Source: Bifidobacterium breve
Lineage (GTDB): Bacteria; Actinomycetota; Acidimicrobiia; Acidimicrobiales; Acidimicrobilacustridaceae
Reading direction: 5' to 3'
Length of the DNA stretch: 41,630 bases
NCBI GenBank assembly: GCA_945878725.1
Contig: CAMCTY010000015.1
Coordinates: 1-41,630 of the forward strand
In this document: positions 15,641 to 23,219 of the stretch, piece by piece
How positions within the stretch are numbered: the stretch's first letter is position 1
Layout: every line of letters begins with the position of its first letter
Made by a program: the position numbers and the translations under genes
The notes under the pieces: model-generated
The model's database searches: none
What the model was told of the DNA's origin: nothing
What the model saw: only the letters and a program-made list of their open reading frames with translations

Positions 15641-15657
15641 CGAAAGGCAAACGAAAG
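15641..15657 (-). promoter_or_regulatory. Direct repeat CTTTCG-N5-CTTTCG, candidate response-regulator site
   Basis: Two identical hexamers (CGAAAG on the plus strand at 15641-15646 and 15652-15657) are spaced with an 11-bp period, as OmpR/PhoB-family binding sites usually are. They overlap the -35 region of the candidate protease promoter. The two-component genes immediately upstream supply an obvious OmpR-type regulator. Binding is inferred only. Confidence 0.4.
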
Positions 15658-15667
15658 ACGAGGGGCT

Positions 15668-16951
15668 TTAGCGAAGTCCGCTAACCGGGTCGGTACTGCC
15701 CACCCCAAGTAGTGGCGCACCTGGCAGAGCCGGGAGCCACAGGGCGAAGGCGGCGCCATGCCCGAGTGTCGAAACCAGCTTCACCTCACCCCCATGAGCC
15801 TCGGCGATCTGACGAACGATCGTCAGTCCGAGTCCGCTGCGACCCTGCTCGCGACCCTGCCGGACATCACCGCGCCAGAACCGTTGGAACACGCGATCGT
15901 GATCAGCCGGATCGATCCCCGGACCCTCGTCCTCGACCGCCATCCAGACCCACGGGCCTTCGCGCCCGGCGCGAACTCGCACGGTGGTGTCGGCTGGCGA
16001 GAGACGGAGCGCGTTGGCGAGAAGATTGGCGACAGCTTGACGAAGGGCCAGGCGATCGCCGATGACCCAGAGCCCGGGCAGGGATTCGGCGATGAGCTGG
16101 ACACCGGCAGCCTCCGCAGGAGCCAAGAACTCCTCGGTCGCGTCACGGACAAGGCCGGCGACGTCGACAGGATCGCGCTCGAGCGACAGCGTTCCCTTAC
16201 GGGCATAGACCAGAAGATCGTCGACAAGGCGCGCCATCCGCTCCGTCGAACGCTGAACGATTTCGGCCGTACGCCGGAGTTCGTCCGCACTTGCATCGGG
16301 ATCGGCAAGTGTCACTTCAAGATTCGTACGGATGACTGCCAACGGATTTCTCAGTTCGTGGCTCGCCTCGTGGATGAACTCGCGCTGACCCTCGAATGCT
16401 TCGTCAAGACGACCCAACATGTTGTCGAAGGTGTCGGCGAGGCGGCGCAGTTCATCCTCTGGACCGCCAAGATCGATACGGCGAGAAAGATCACTGGCTT
16501 GGATCTGGCGGACGGTCGCGGCGATCTCGCCGATCGGCCGCAACATCCGGCCGCTCACCAACCAGCCGACGGCCAGACTCAGAAAGAACAGCGCCAACAG
16601 CGCCGCAAACGAATAGAGGCGAAGCGCGTTGAGTGCCCGTTGGTTCACCAGTGCCTGGACAACTTGAGCTTGGTCAGCCTGGACGAAGGTCTGGCCTCCG
16701 GGGAATTGGATCACCATCGCCGAAATCGTTTGATTCTGCAACGAGTAACGGAGACCGATGTAGATGGCACCGACCATGACCGACGCCAGCCCGAAGACCA
16801 CGATCGAATAAACGGCGGTCAGCCGGAACCGAATTGAGCCCATCCAACCGGGCAGACGCGATGCCAGACGGTGGCCGCGCGAGTGCAGACGCGTCCTTAC
16901 TGCCTGATCTGTCGATGTTTCCGTTCCCTGCGCATGGCCCGGGTCGATCAT
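15668..16951 (-). CDS. Sensor histidine kinase (two-component system)
   Basis: 427-aa membrane kinase. Two transmembrane helices at about 43-66 and 111-133 enclose a short outer loop of only about 45 residues; HAMP follows (RPIGEIAATVRQIQASDLSRRI). The phosphoacceptor is His 198 in FIHEASHELRNPLAVI; the ATPase domain has the N box around Asn 313 (NLLANALRLSP), DEGPGIDPADHDRVFQRFWRG and GRSGLGLTIVRQIAEAHGG. Its GTG/ATG start overlaps the regulator stop by 4 nt. The small outer loop suggests it senses membrane or periplasm-proximal stress rather than binding a large ligand. Gene order regulator-kinase-HtrA protease resembles mycobacterial MprAB-PepD, though MprB has a larger outer domain. Confidence 0.93.
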   Translation of the reverse strand: MIDPGHAQGTETSTDQAVRTRLHSRGHRLASRLPGWMGSIRFRLTAVYSIVVFGLASVMVGAIYIGLRYSLQNQTISAMVIQFPGGQTFVQADQAQVVQALVNQRALNALRLYSFAALLALFFLSLAVGWLVSGRMLRPIGEIAATVRQIQASDLSRRIDLGGPEDELRRLADTFDNMLGRLDEAFEGQREFIHEASHELRNPLAVIRTNLEVTLADPDASADELRRTAEIVQRSTERMARLVDDLLVYARKGTLSLERDPVDVAGLVRDATEEFLAPAEAAGVQLIAESLPGLWVIGDRLALRQAVANLLANALRLSPADTTVRVRAGREGPWVWMAVEDEGPGIDPADHDRVFQRFWRGDVRQGREQGRSGLGLTIVRQIAEAHGGEVKLVSTLGHGAAFALWLPALPGAPLLGVGSTDPVSGLR

Positions 16952-17625
16952 GGTGACAACAACCGATAGCCCCGCCCGATCACCGTTTCGAGAAGAGCAT
17001 CCTCTCCGTCCGATGCAATCTTGCGTCGAAGAGTTCCCACTGTTACTCGCACGGTGTTCGTGAACGGATCAGCGTGTTCATCCCACACGTGTTCGAGCAG
17101 CGTCTCCTGTGACAGAACCTCACCCGGACGCGTCATGAAATACCTCAGCAGCGCGAATTCCTTGGCGGTGAGATCGAGATGACGATCTCCACGACGGGCC
17201 TCATGACGTGCATCGTCGAGCACAACTTCCCCGACCTGCAGAATCGACGTCGACACCACCGTGTCGCGACGCAACAGGGAACGAACCCGAGCAAGAAGTT
17301 CGGGAAACGCGAACGGTTTCACGAGGTAATCATCGGCGCCGTCGTCGAGTCCAGCGACCCGATCATCAAGACTGTCGCGGGCGGTGAGCACCAATACGCG
17401 CGGCTGCACGTCAAGAGTCGCTCCTCGAATCGTTCGGCAGACTTCTCGGCCGTCCGTGCCCGGCATGGTGATGTCAAGACACACAAGGTCGTATCCGTTG
17501 ATCAGAGCCTTGGAGAGCGCTTCGGAGCCATCATTCGCGACATCCACCGCGTAGCCCTCTCGGCGCAGACCACGGGCCACTGCCTCGGCCAGCTCGACTT
17601 CATCATCAACAACCAGAATTCGCAT
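16948..17625 (-). CDS. OmpR-family response regulator
   Basis: 225-aa regulator. Receiver domain at 1-115 with acidic Asp 7/Asp 8, phosphoacceptor Asp 51 (CLDITMPGTDG), Thr 81 and Lys 103 (YLVKPFAF). The winged-helix DNA-binding domain fills 125-225 (LDLTAKEFALLRYFMTRPGE, then VRVTVGTLRRKI). Similar to MprA/TcrA-type regulators. The kinase gene overlaps its end by 4 nt. A TACCGT -10 ends 8 nt before the ATG, so the transcript would have almost no leader. I found no copy of the CTTTCG repeat in front of this gene, so autoregulation through that site is not supported. Confidence 0.94.
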   Translation of the reverse strand: MRILVVDDEVELAEAVARGLRREGYAVDVANDGSEALSKALINGYDLVCLDITMPGTDGREVCRTIRGATLDVQPRVLVLTARDSLDDRVAGLDDGADDYLVKPFAFPELLARVRSLLRRDTVVSTSILQVGEVVLDDARHEARRGDRHLDLTAKEFALLRYFMTRPGEVLSQETLLEHVWDEHADPFTNTVRVTVGTLRRKIASDGEDALLETVIGRGYRLLSP

Positions 17626-17633
17626 TGGGGCGA

Positions 17634-17639
17634 ACGGTA
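17634..17639 (-). promoter_or_regulatory. Candidate -10 (TACCGT) before the response regulator
   Basis: TACCGT on the minus strand ends 8 nt before the ATG at 17625, near-leaderless geometry; it lies in the 62-nt gap after smc. Confidence 0.35.
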
Positions 17640-17687
17640 TCGCTCCACGCCGCCTGAAGGGTGACGCCCTCAGTGGCGGGTGCTAGT

Positions 17688-20600
17688 TCAGGACTCGTTG
17701 ACCTTTTCGCTGACGACCTTTGAGGAACCACCGGACTGCATCGTCACGCCGTAAAGGCAATCGGCCGCTTCCATCGTCCGCTTCTGATGGCTGACGATCA
17801 CGAGCTGAGCGTCGTTGCGGAATTCTGCGACGAGCCCGAGGAAGCGGTGAAGGTTGACGTCATCGAGGGCCGCCTCAACTTCGTCCATCACGTAGAAGGG
17901 CGACGGACGACTGCGGAACACAGCGAAAAGGTAGGCCAGGGCAGTCAGCGAACGTTCGCCACCCGAGAGCAACGAGAGCTTGCGTACGTTCTTACCCGAC
18001 GGTCGAGCTTCGACCTCAATACCCGTGATGAGCAGATTGTCGGGATCGGTCAGCTTGAGTCGGCCCTGACCGCCCGGGAACAGCAACTGGAACGACGCCT
18101 CGAAATTCGCAGCCACGTCAGCGAAGGCCGCGGCGAACACATTGACGATCTCGCCGTCGATGGCCCGGATCACCTTCGCGAGTTCACGTCGGCTTTCCTT
18201 CACATCCTCGAGTTGCTTTTCGAGGAATTCGTGACGTTCTTGCAGGGCCTCGAACTCTTCAAGTGCCAACGGATTGATCGGTCCCATGAGACGAAGATCT
18301 CGTTCAAGTTCACGAGTCCGGGCAGCCGGAGTAACGCCGTCGGCGAGTTCCGGGCATTCGGTTGCGATCGCCACATCGGGTTCGCACTCGAGATCGCGGC
18401 GGAGAGCTTCCACCGCAGCTTCGATACGCATCTCGATCTCGGCTTGTTCGATCTCCGATCGGGCAAGCCTCTCGCGCTGCTCGCTGAGCGCCTTCTCCTC
18501 TTCAGCCCGACGGCGCCGCAGCGCGTCGAGTCGCGTCGCGACCTCGCGAGCTGCCTCTGACTGACGTCGGCGACGATCGCGGAACTCCTCAAGTTGGGAT
18601 TCGATGATCGAACTGCGGGCCGCAATGAGTGCCGACATTCGTTCGAGCGCAGTCTCGGTCCTATCGAGTTCGAGACGACGACTCTCCGCCGCTTCGCGTT
18701 CCGCGGCCGCGCCCTCAAGACGACTTTCGGCGTCGGCAAGGCGGCCGGTGAGAAACTCGCGGCGTTCAGTCACCGCAACGCTCCGGACTTCGAGATCGCT
18801 GCGTCGCGAACCCACATCGGCGGCCTGCTCCTCAAGGCGGGACCGAGCCTCGGACATGCGACGGGCCGATTCGGCCAGTTCGGTGTCGGCCAGTTCCAGT
18901 TCAGGAAGGCGTTGTTCAAGTTCGGTGATGCGCGCGCCTTCGCGGGCGACGCGATCGGTGAGTTCACCGAGATGGCTCTGTAGCGCTTCGGCTTCGGTTG
19001 CGGCATCGCGGCGATCGGTCTCGACTCGTTGCAGTCGATCACCGGCTGCGGTGAGCTGACTGTCGTTCGCATCGAGCTGACGGGCGAGCTCGGCCTCGGC
19101 CACAAGTGCCTCGCCGAGTTCCGCTCGCGCCGCTTCAAGCGCGCCCGCGGCGACGGTTGCCGCCTCGAATGCGGCCCCAGAGCGAACTTCGGCCTCTTCG
19201 AGTGCAGCACCGGTTGCTCCGCTGCCGGAAACTCCGACACGCCAACCGGTGACGCCGAAACGATCGCCACTTGAGGTGACGATGATTGCGTCGGGATGGG
19301 CAAGCGATGCGTCGACGGCGGCAACCCAACCGCCGGTCACGACCACTGCCGAACCGATTAATGCATCAAGGAGCGGTTCGACATCGGGTCGGCGGGCGCG
19401 AACGTGACGGCGCAGTGGCTCGCCAACTGAAGGGGCCGCGCGGGTCGAACGGGCAGCACCAAGTGCCAGAACCGCTCCACTGAGGGCTTCACCGTGAAGA
19501 GCTTCGAGTGCTCGCCGACCTGAATCGACTCCATCGACGACGACCGCGGCCAGAGCTTCGCCGGCCGCCGCTTCGAAGGCATCTTCCCATCCCGGATCCA
19601 CATCGACGAGATCGAGAACAGTGCCAAGCACGCCATCGATTCCGCTCAGTCGTTCCGTGCCAGCGCGAGAACGCGCTTCATCGAGGGCGAGTGCAAGCGC
19701 TTCGACGCGTGCCTGCCAGGCGTGGTGATCACTCTCGGCCGCTCGGTGAACCGTCTCCGCAGTTCCCACCTTCGACTCGGCGTCGGCGCGACGACTCTCG
19801 GCGACATCGATCTGTTCGACAAGTGGCAACTCAGCCGATTCGGCATCGACGAGGTCGAGACGAAGTCGTTCAGCCTCCGCCGCCAGTTGTTCGGTCTTTT
19901 CCGTGAGGGCACCAACGCGGCTACTTACGCGATCGCGCTCGGAGCGGCCACGTTCGGCGGCCGCTCGAAGTGCCGCGAGTTCACCGCGCACTTCAGCCGC
20001 AGCACCAGTGGGAGCCGGAACTCCCGTGGCCCACTGAGCCTCAAACGCCTGACGCTCGTCGGCGAGTACGCCCTCGGCGGCAAGAAGTTCATCAGCGAGA
20101 GGCGTGAAACGCGACGCTTCATCCTCAACCTCGGAGAGTTCTGCCGCAAGACGCGCAGCTTCGGCTTCGAGGGAAGCGACAACCCCTTGATCTATGGAAG
20201 CGCCGCGGGCGCGATCGATGCCGCGGCAACGTTCGGCAAGAACGGCGGTGAGGCCACGTGCTTGCTGGAACAACGACTCATACTGCGCAAGTCCGTCACC
20301 GATGTCGTCGCCACCCATCGCAGTGAGTTCGGCTTCGGTCGACATGACCTGTGTATCGAGTTCGGCGAGCGACCGGCGAAGGCGTTCTTCGGTCGACTGG
20401 AGTTCGATTCGACTGCGCGACCCCTGTTCAAGCCGGGTGCGCAGGCCATGGAGTTCTCGGCCGGCGAGATAGACGCGCAGCGATGTGAGTTCGGCGACGA
20501 CGGCACCGTGACGACGGGCGGCATCGGCCTGACGTTCGAGCGGACGCAGTTGCCGGCGCACCTCGCGCAGCAGATCCTGCAACCGAGTCAGGTTGCCTTC

Positions 20601-21152
20601 CGTCGCGGAAAGGCGACGTTCCGACTTCTCTTTGCGACGGCGGTATTTAAGGACACCGGCCGCCTCTTCGATAATGGCGCGACGGTCTTCAGGACGCGCG
20701 TTCAGGACGGCATCGATCTGACCCTGCGAGATGATGACGTGTTGTTGGCGGCCGACTCCAGAATCGGAAAGAAGTTCTTGGATGTCGAGAAGGCGACACG
20801 GCACACCATTGAGTGCGTACTCACTGTCACCAGAGCGGAAGAGCGTGCGGGTGATCGTGACCTCGGAGAACTCGATCGGAAGAATGCCCGACGCATTGTC
20901 GATCGTGAGACTCACTTCGGCGCGACCGAGCGCGGCGCGCTTCGTCGTGCCGGCAAAGATCACGTCGTCCATCTTCTGCGAGCGAACGGCCGAAGGGGCT
21001 TGGGCGCCAAGAACCCAGCCAATCGCATCAACGACATTGGACTTACCCGAACCGTTGGGGCCGACCACGACCGTTACGCCGGGCTCGAAGTCGAGTGCAG
21101 TTGTGTCAGCGAAGGACTTGAAGCCCTTCATGGTCAGCCGTTTCAGATACAT
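17688..21152 (-). CDS. smc: Chromosome segregation protein SMC
   Basis: 1154-aa SMC ATPase that, with ScpA/ScpB (not in this window), compacts and separates chromosomes. N-terminal Walker A GPNGSGKSN at 31-39, then RPEDRRAIIEEAAGVLKYR. Two long coiled coils rich in Glu/Arg/Ala flank a hinge at about 500-640 (GIDGVLGTVLDLVDVDPGW). At the C-terminus are the ABC signature LLSGGERSLTALAYLFAVF and Walker B FYVMDEVEAALDDVN. Length is typical. The ATG overlaps the mutM stop by one base (TGATG). The opposite strand carries long open frames across this gene; they are codon-bias artefacts. Confidence 0.98.
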   Translation of the reverse strand: MYLKRLTMKGFKSFADTTALDFEPGVTVVVGPNGSGKSNVVDAIGWVLGAQAPSAVRSQKMDDVIFAGTTKRAALGRAEVSLTIDNASGILPIEFSEVTITRTLFRSGDSEYALNGVPCRLLDIQELLSDSGVGRQQHVIISQGQIDAVLNARPEDRRAIIEEAAGVLKYRRRKEKSERRLSATEGNLTRLQDLLREVRRQLRPLERQADAARRHGAVVAELTSLRVYLAGRELHGLRTRLEQGSRSRIELQSTEERLRRSLAELDTQVMSTEAELTAMGGDDIGDGLAQYESLFQQARGLTAVLAERCRGIDRARGASIDQGVVASLEAEAARLAAELSEVEDEASRFTPLADELLAAEGVLADERQAFEAQWATGVPAPTGAAAEVRGELAALRAAAERGRSERDRVSSRVGALTEKTEQLAAEAERLRLDLVDAESAELPLVEQIDVAESRRADAESKVGTAETVHRAAESDHHAWQARVEALALALDEARSRAGTERLSGIDGVLGTVLDLVDVDPGWEDAFEAAAGEALAAVVVDGVDSGRRALEALHGEALSGAVLALGAARSTRAAPSVGEPLRRHVRARRPDVEPLLDALIGSAVVVTGGWVAAVDASLAHPDAIIVTSSGDRFGVTGWRVGVSGSGATGAALEEAEVRSGAAFEAATVAAGALEAARAELGEALVAEAELARQLDANDSQLTAAGDRLQRVETDRRDAATEAEALQSHLGELTDRVAREGARITELEQRLPELELADTELAESARRMSEARSRLEEQAADVGSRRSDLEVRSVAVTERREFLTGRLADAESRLEGAAAEREAAESRRLELDRTETALERMSALIAARSSIIESQLEEFRDRRRRQSEAAREVATRLDALRRRRAEEEKALSEQRERLARSEIEQAEIEMRIEAAVEALRRDLECEPDVAIATECPELADGVTPAARTRELERDLRLMGPINPLALEEFEALQERHEFLEKQLEDVKESRRELAKVIRAIDGEIVNVFAAAFADVAANFEASFQLLFPGGQGRLKLTDPDNLLITGIEVEARPSGKNVRKLSLLSGGERSLTALAYLFAVFRSRPSPFYVMDEVEAALDDVNLHRFLGLVAEFRNDAQLVIVSHQKRTMEAADCLYGVTMQSGGSSKVVSEKVNES

Positions 21153-21988
21153 CAGACCTGACAGACCTCGCAGTAGAAGGTGGACCGGCTCGCAAATTTC
21201 GTCTTCACGATGTCATTTCGGCGGCACCGACGGCAAGGCTGCTTCTCGCGGTCGTACACCTGATGGTGCTGCTGGTAGTCACCGGTCTTGCCAAAGAGGT
21301 CGACATATTGCTTGTCGGCCAGCGTCGAACCGCTGTACTTACATGCTTCGTAAAGGATCTCAACCAGGGACCGATAGAGGCGTCGGATCTCTTGGGTGGT
21401 GAGCGAATCGGTTTCACGGTCAAAACGAAGACCCGAGTCGAACAGGATCTCGTCGGCATAGATATTCCCGATGCCCGCGATCATGCTCTGGTCCGTGAGG
21501 AAAGCCTTGAGCTTCATCTTCTTCGAGCGAAGGAGATGGCCGAAGTCGACCCAGGACATCGGGGTCTCGACGGGATCGACGCCGAGCGTCGAGAGTTCGG
21601 TGATCTCCGAGGTGATCTCGTCCGGGGTGGCGAGGAACATCTCGCCGAAGGTCCGCGGATCGAGAAAGCGAAGTTGACCGCCTTGCGTGAAGGTCACGAC
21701 CACATGCGTGTGCTCAGCGATCGGATCCTTCGCTGCGGCGCGAAGCAGTTGTCCCGACATACGCAGGTGGATGATCCAGACCGAACCATTGTCGAGAGCA
21801 AGCAGTAGGTACTTGCCCTTGCGCTGGACTCCGGTGATCTTCCCACCCTCGAGACCGGCCTTGAACTCCTCCGGTGTCTGGCGACGGATCGAACGCTTTC
21901 CGGTGACGTCGACGGTCTTGACCTTACGGCCGACCACTTCGCGTTCCAGTTGACGGCGAATTGTCTCTACTTCGGGCAATTCAGGCAT
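21152..21988 (-). CDS. mutM: Formamidopyrimidine-DNA glycosylase
   Basis: 278-aa base-excision repair enzyme that removes oxidised purines such as 8-oxoguanine and nicks the abasic site. The mature N-terminus PELPEVETIRRQLE has the catalytic Pro and Glu directly after the start Met. QRKGKYLLLAL and IIHLRMSGQLL follow, then the helix-two-turn-helix region QSMIAGIGNIYADEILF. The C-terminal zinc finger is complete (CRRC ... FYCEVCQV). The start at 21988 is fixed by MPELPEVE and overlaps the rnc end by 8 nt. The order rnc-mutM-smc is conserved in actinobacteria. Confidence 0.97.
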   Translation of the reverse strand: MPELPEVETIRRQLEREVVGRKVKTVDVTGKRSIRRQTPEEFKAGLEGGKITGVQRKGKYLLLALDNGSVWIIHLRMSGQLLRAAAKDPIAEHTHVVVTFTQGGQLRFLDPRTFGEMFLATPDEITSEITELSTLGVDPVETPMSWVDFGHLLRSKKMKLKAFLTDQSMIAGIGNIYADEILFDSGLRFDRETDSLTTQEIRRLYRSLVEILYEACKYSGSTLADKQYVDLFGKTGDYQQHHQVYDREKQPCRRCRRNDIVKTKFASRSTFYCEVCQV

Positions 21989-22805
21989 TTCCCTGCTCAC
22001 TCTCATGGTTGGGCACGACATCGTTGTCGCCCCGTTCGGGGACAGAAACGGATGCGAGTCGTGCAAGCGCTGCACCAGCCGCAGCCTGTTCGGCCACCTT
22101 TTTCGAACGACCTTCACCTTCGCCGACGACCTCACCAGCGATCATCACCCGAGCAAAGAAGCGCTTGTGATGATCGGGACCTTCGTCGCCAACTTCGTAG
22201 ACCGGCGCCGATTCGAAACGCTGAGCGACAAGCTCCTGAAGCTTCGATTTAAAGTCTGCGCCGCCGGGGCCCGTGGCTTCCTGCGCGATCCTGTCGGCGA
22301 AGAGATCGAGAACGACATTGCGTGCAGAAGTGATTCCGCCATCAACGAACACTGCACCGATGATCGCTTCCATCGCATCCGAAAGGATCGAGGCTTTCTC
22401 ACGACCACCACTTGCCGCCTCACCCTTACCGAGACGCAACGCCGAACCCACTCCGAGTTCGGCAGCCACGCTGGCGAGGCTCGGCTCGCACACAATCGCG
22501 GCCCGGAGTTTGGCCAGAGAGCCCTCCGGCATTTCGGGATGTGTCGAGAAGATGTGATCGGTGACGATCAAACCTAGGACTGCGTCGCCAAGGAACTCGA
22601 GTCGTTCGTTGGAGGAATCTCCCGCGTGCTCTGCACACCACGAACGGTGAGTCAGGGCGAGCTGAATCGGACCGGGCTCGGAGAACGGATAGCCCAGTCG
22701 ATCAATCAGCGCGGCGAGTGCGTCGGAGGACAGCGAATCAGCCCAGCTTGGCGACGACGTAGTCGACAGCGTCCCGGATCGTTTTGAGATCCTCAAGGTC
22801 TTCAT
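21981..22805 (-). CDS. rnc: Ribonuclease III
   Basis: Double-strand-specific endoribonuclease that processes rRNA precursors and structured mRNAs. The catalytic domain has LALTHRSW, the signature NERLEFLGDAVLGL at about 66-79, and EKASILSDAMEAIIGAVFVDGG with the second acidic cluster. The C-terminal double-stranded RNA-binding domain runs from DFKSKLQELVAQRF to KKVAEQAAAGAAL. The start is a problem: homology begins right after the acpP stop, but the frame has no ATG, GTG or TTG there. The nearest are TTG 22796 and ATG 22805, both well inside acpP (59- and 68-nt overlap); CTG 22733 is a possible rare start. I give ATG 22805 provisionally. Confidence 0.93.
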   Translation of the reverse strand: MKTLRISKRSGTLSTTSSPSWADSLSSDALAALIDRLGYPFSEPGPIQLALTHRSWCAEHAGDSSNERLEFLGDAVLGLIVTDHIFSTHPEMPEGSLAKLRAAIVCEPSLASVAAELGVGSALRLGKGEAASGGREKASILSDAMEAIIGAVFVDGGITSARNVVLDLFADRIAQEATGPGGADFKSKLQELVAQRFESAPVYEVGDEGPDHHKRFFARVMIAGEVVGEGEGRSKKVAEQAAAGAALARLASVSVPERGDNDVVPNHESEQGNA

Positions 22806-23028
22806 CCTCGATACGGAATCCGACCTGACGCTCACCGAGATCCTCTTCAAGCGCCTCAACAAGTTCGATCAGAGCGAGGCTGTCGGCATCAAGATCATCG
22901 GCGAATGAATCGCCCTCGTTGATTGAACTCGGTTCGATCTCGAGAATGTCCGAAAGGCGGTCACGGACGAGTGCAAGCACGTACGCACGATCGACTGGGG
23001 CTTGCTCGACATGGGTTTCTGCAGGCAC
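22738..23028 (-). CDS. acpP: Acyl carrier protein
   Basis: 96-aa acyl carrier protein of fatty acid synthesis. The phosphopantetheine attachment site is Ser 50 in DDLDADSLALIELVEALEE; the helix bundle continues to TIRDAVDYVVAKL. The first 12 residues are a short extension and residues 65-80 hold an insertion (GERQVGFRIEDEDLEDL) with a basic spot not seen in the shortest carrier proteins. GTG start with an excellent GAGGAGG 6 nt upstream. It lies between plsX and rnc, the usual fatty acid/rnc neighbourhood. Confidence 0.94.
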   Translation of the reverse strand: MPAETHVEQAPVDRAYVLALVRDRLSDILEIEPSSINEGDSFADDLDADSLALIELVEALEEDLGERQVGFRIEDEDLEDLKTIRDAVDYVVAKLG

Positions 23029-23043
23029 GAACGGCCTCCTCTA

Positions 23044-23079
23044 GCTCGGATACGTCCTCGGACATGACCTCGGATATGT
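23044..23079 (-). repeat. Three 12-bp tandem repeats in the acpP leader
   Basis: Units at 23044-23055, 23056-23067 and 23068-23079 share the minus-strand core YRTRTCCGAG with a CG or AT switch around it. The array ends just before the GAGGAGG ribosome binding site and lies at or after the predicted start of transcription. It could be an operator array or an RNA element; nothing in it matches a fatty-acid regulator site I know. Confidence 0.55.
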
Positions 23080-23085
23080 CGCCGG

Positions 23086-23091
23086 ATCGTA
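23086..23091 (-). promoter_or_regulatory. Candidate -10 (TACGAT) for acpP
   Basis: TACGAT on the minus strand sits 7 nt before the 12-bp repeats, so transcription would begin at their edge. A -35 is not convincing. Confidence 0.35.
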
Positions 23092-23176
23092 GCCGCATCC
23101 CAGCTTGTGCGCTTGTGAACACCTACGCCCCAACGAACGCCACAATTAGGCCGCCTCGCTCCGACCATTACCAAGA

Positions 23177-23203
23177 ATCGGCCGGTAAACGTTTCCGACC
23201 GAT
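23177..23203 (-). terminator. Hairpin after plsX, probable terminator
   Basis: ATCGGTCGG and CCGGCCGAT (minus strand) pair over 9 bp with one G-U, loop of 9 nt, 16 nt past the plsX stop. Only a short T-rich TTCTT follows. It separates the plsX transcript from acpP. Confidence 0.45.
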
Positions 23204-23219
23204 ACCTTCCGCTCGCGGC

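Noticed and set aside
15758-16837. 359-codon plus-strand frame opposite the histidine kinase
   Set aside because: Entirely antisense to the kinase with intact H, N and G boxes; no domain of its own.
19722-21161. 479-codon open frame on the plus strand opposite smc
   Set aside because: It is fully antisense to a well-supported SMC protein; the translation has no domain and reflects the GC-rich third-position bias of smc.
23080-23219. Possible small gene in the plsX-acpP gap
   Set aside because: Open frames here start without ribosome binding sites, run into acpP out of frame or are Arg-rich low-complexity; a terminator and promoter explain the gap.
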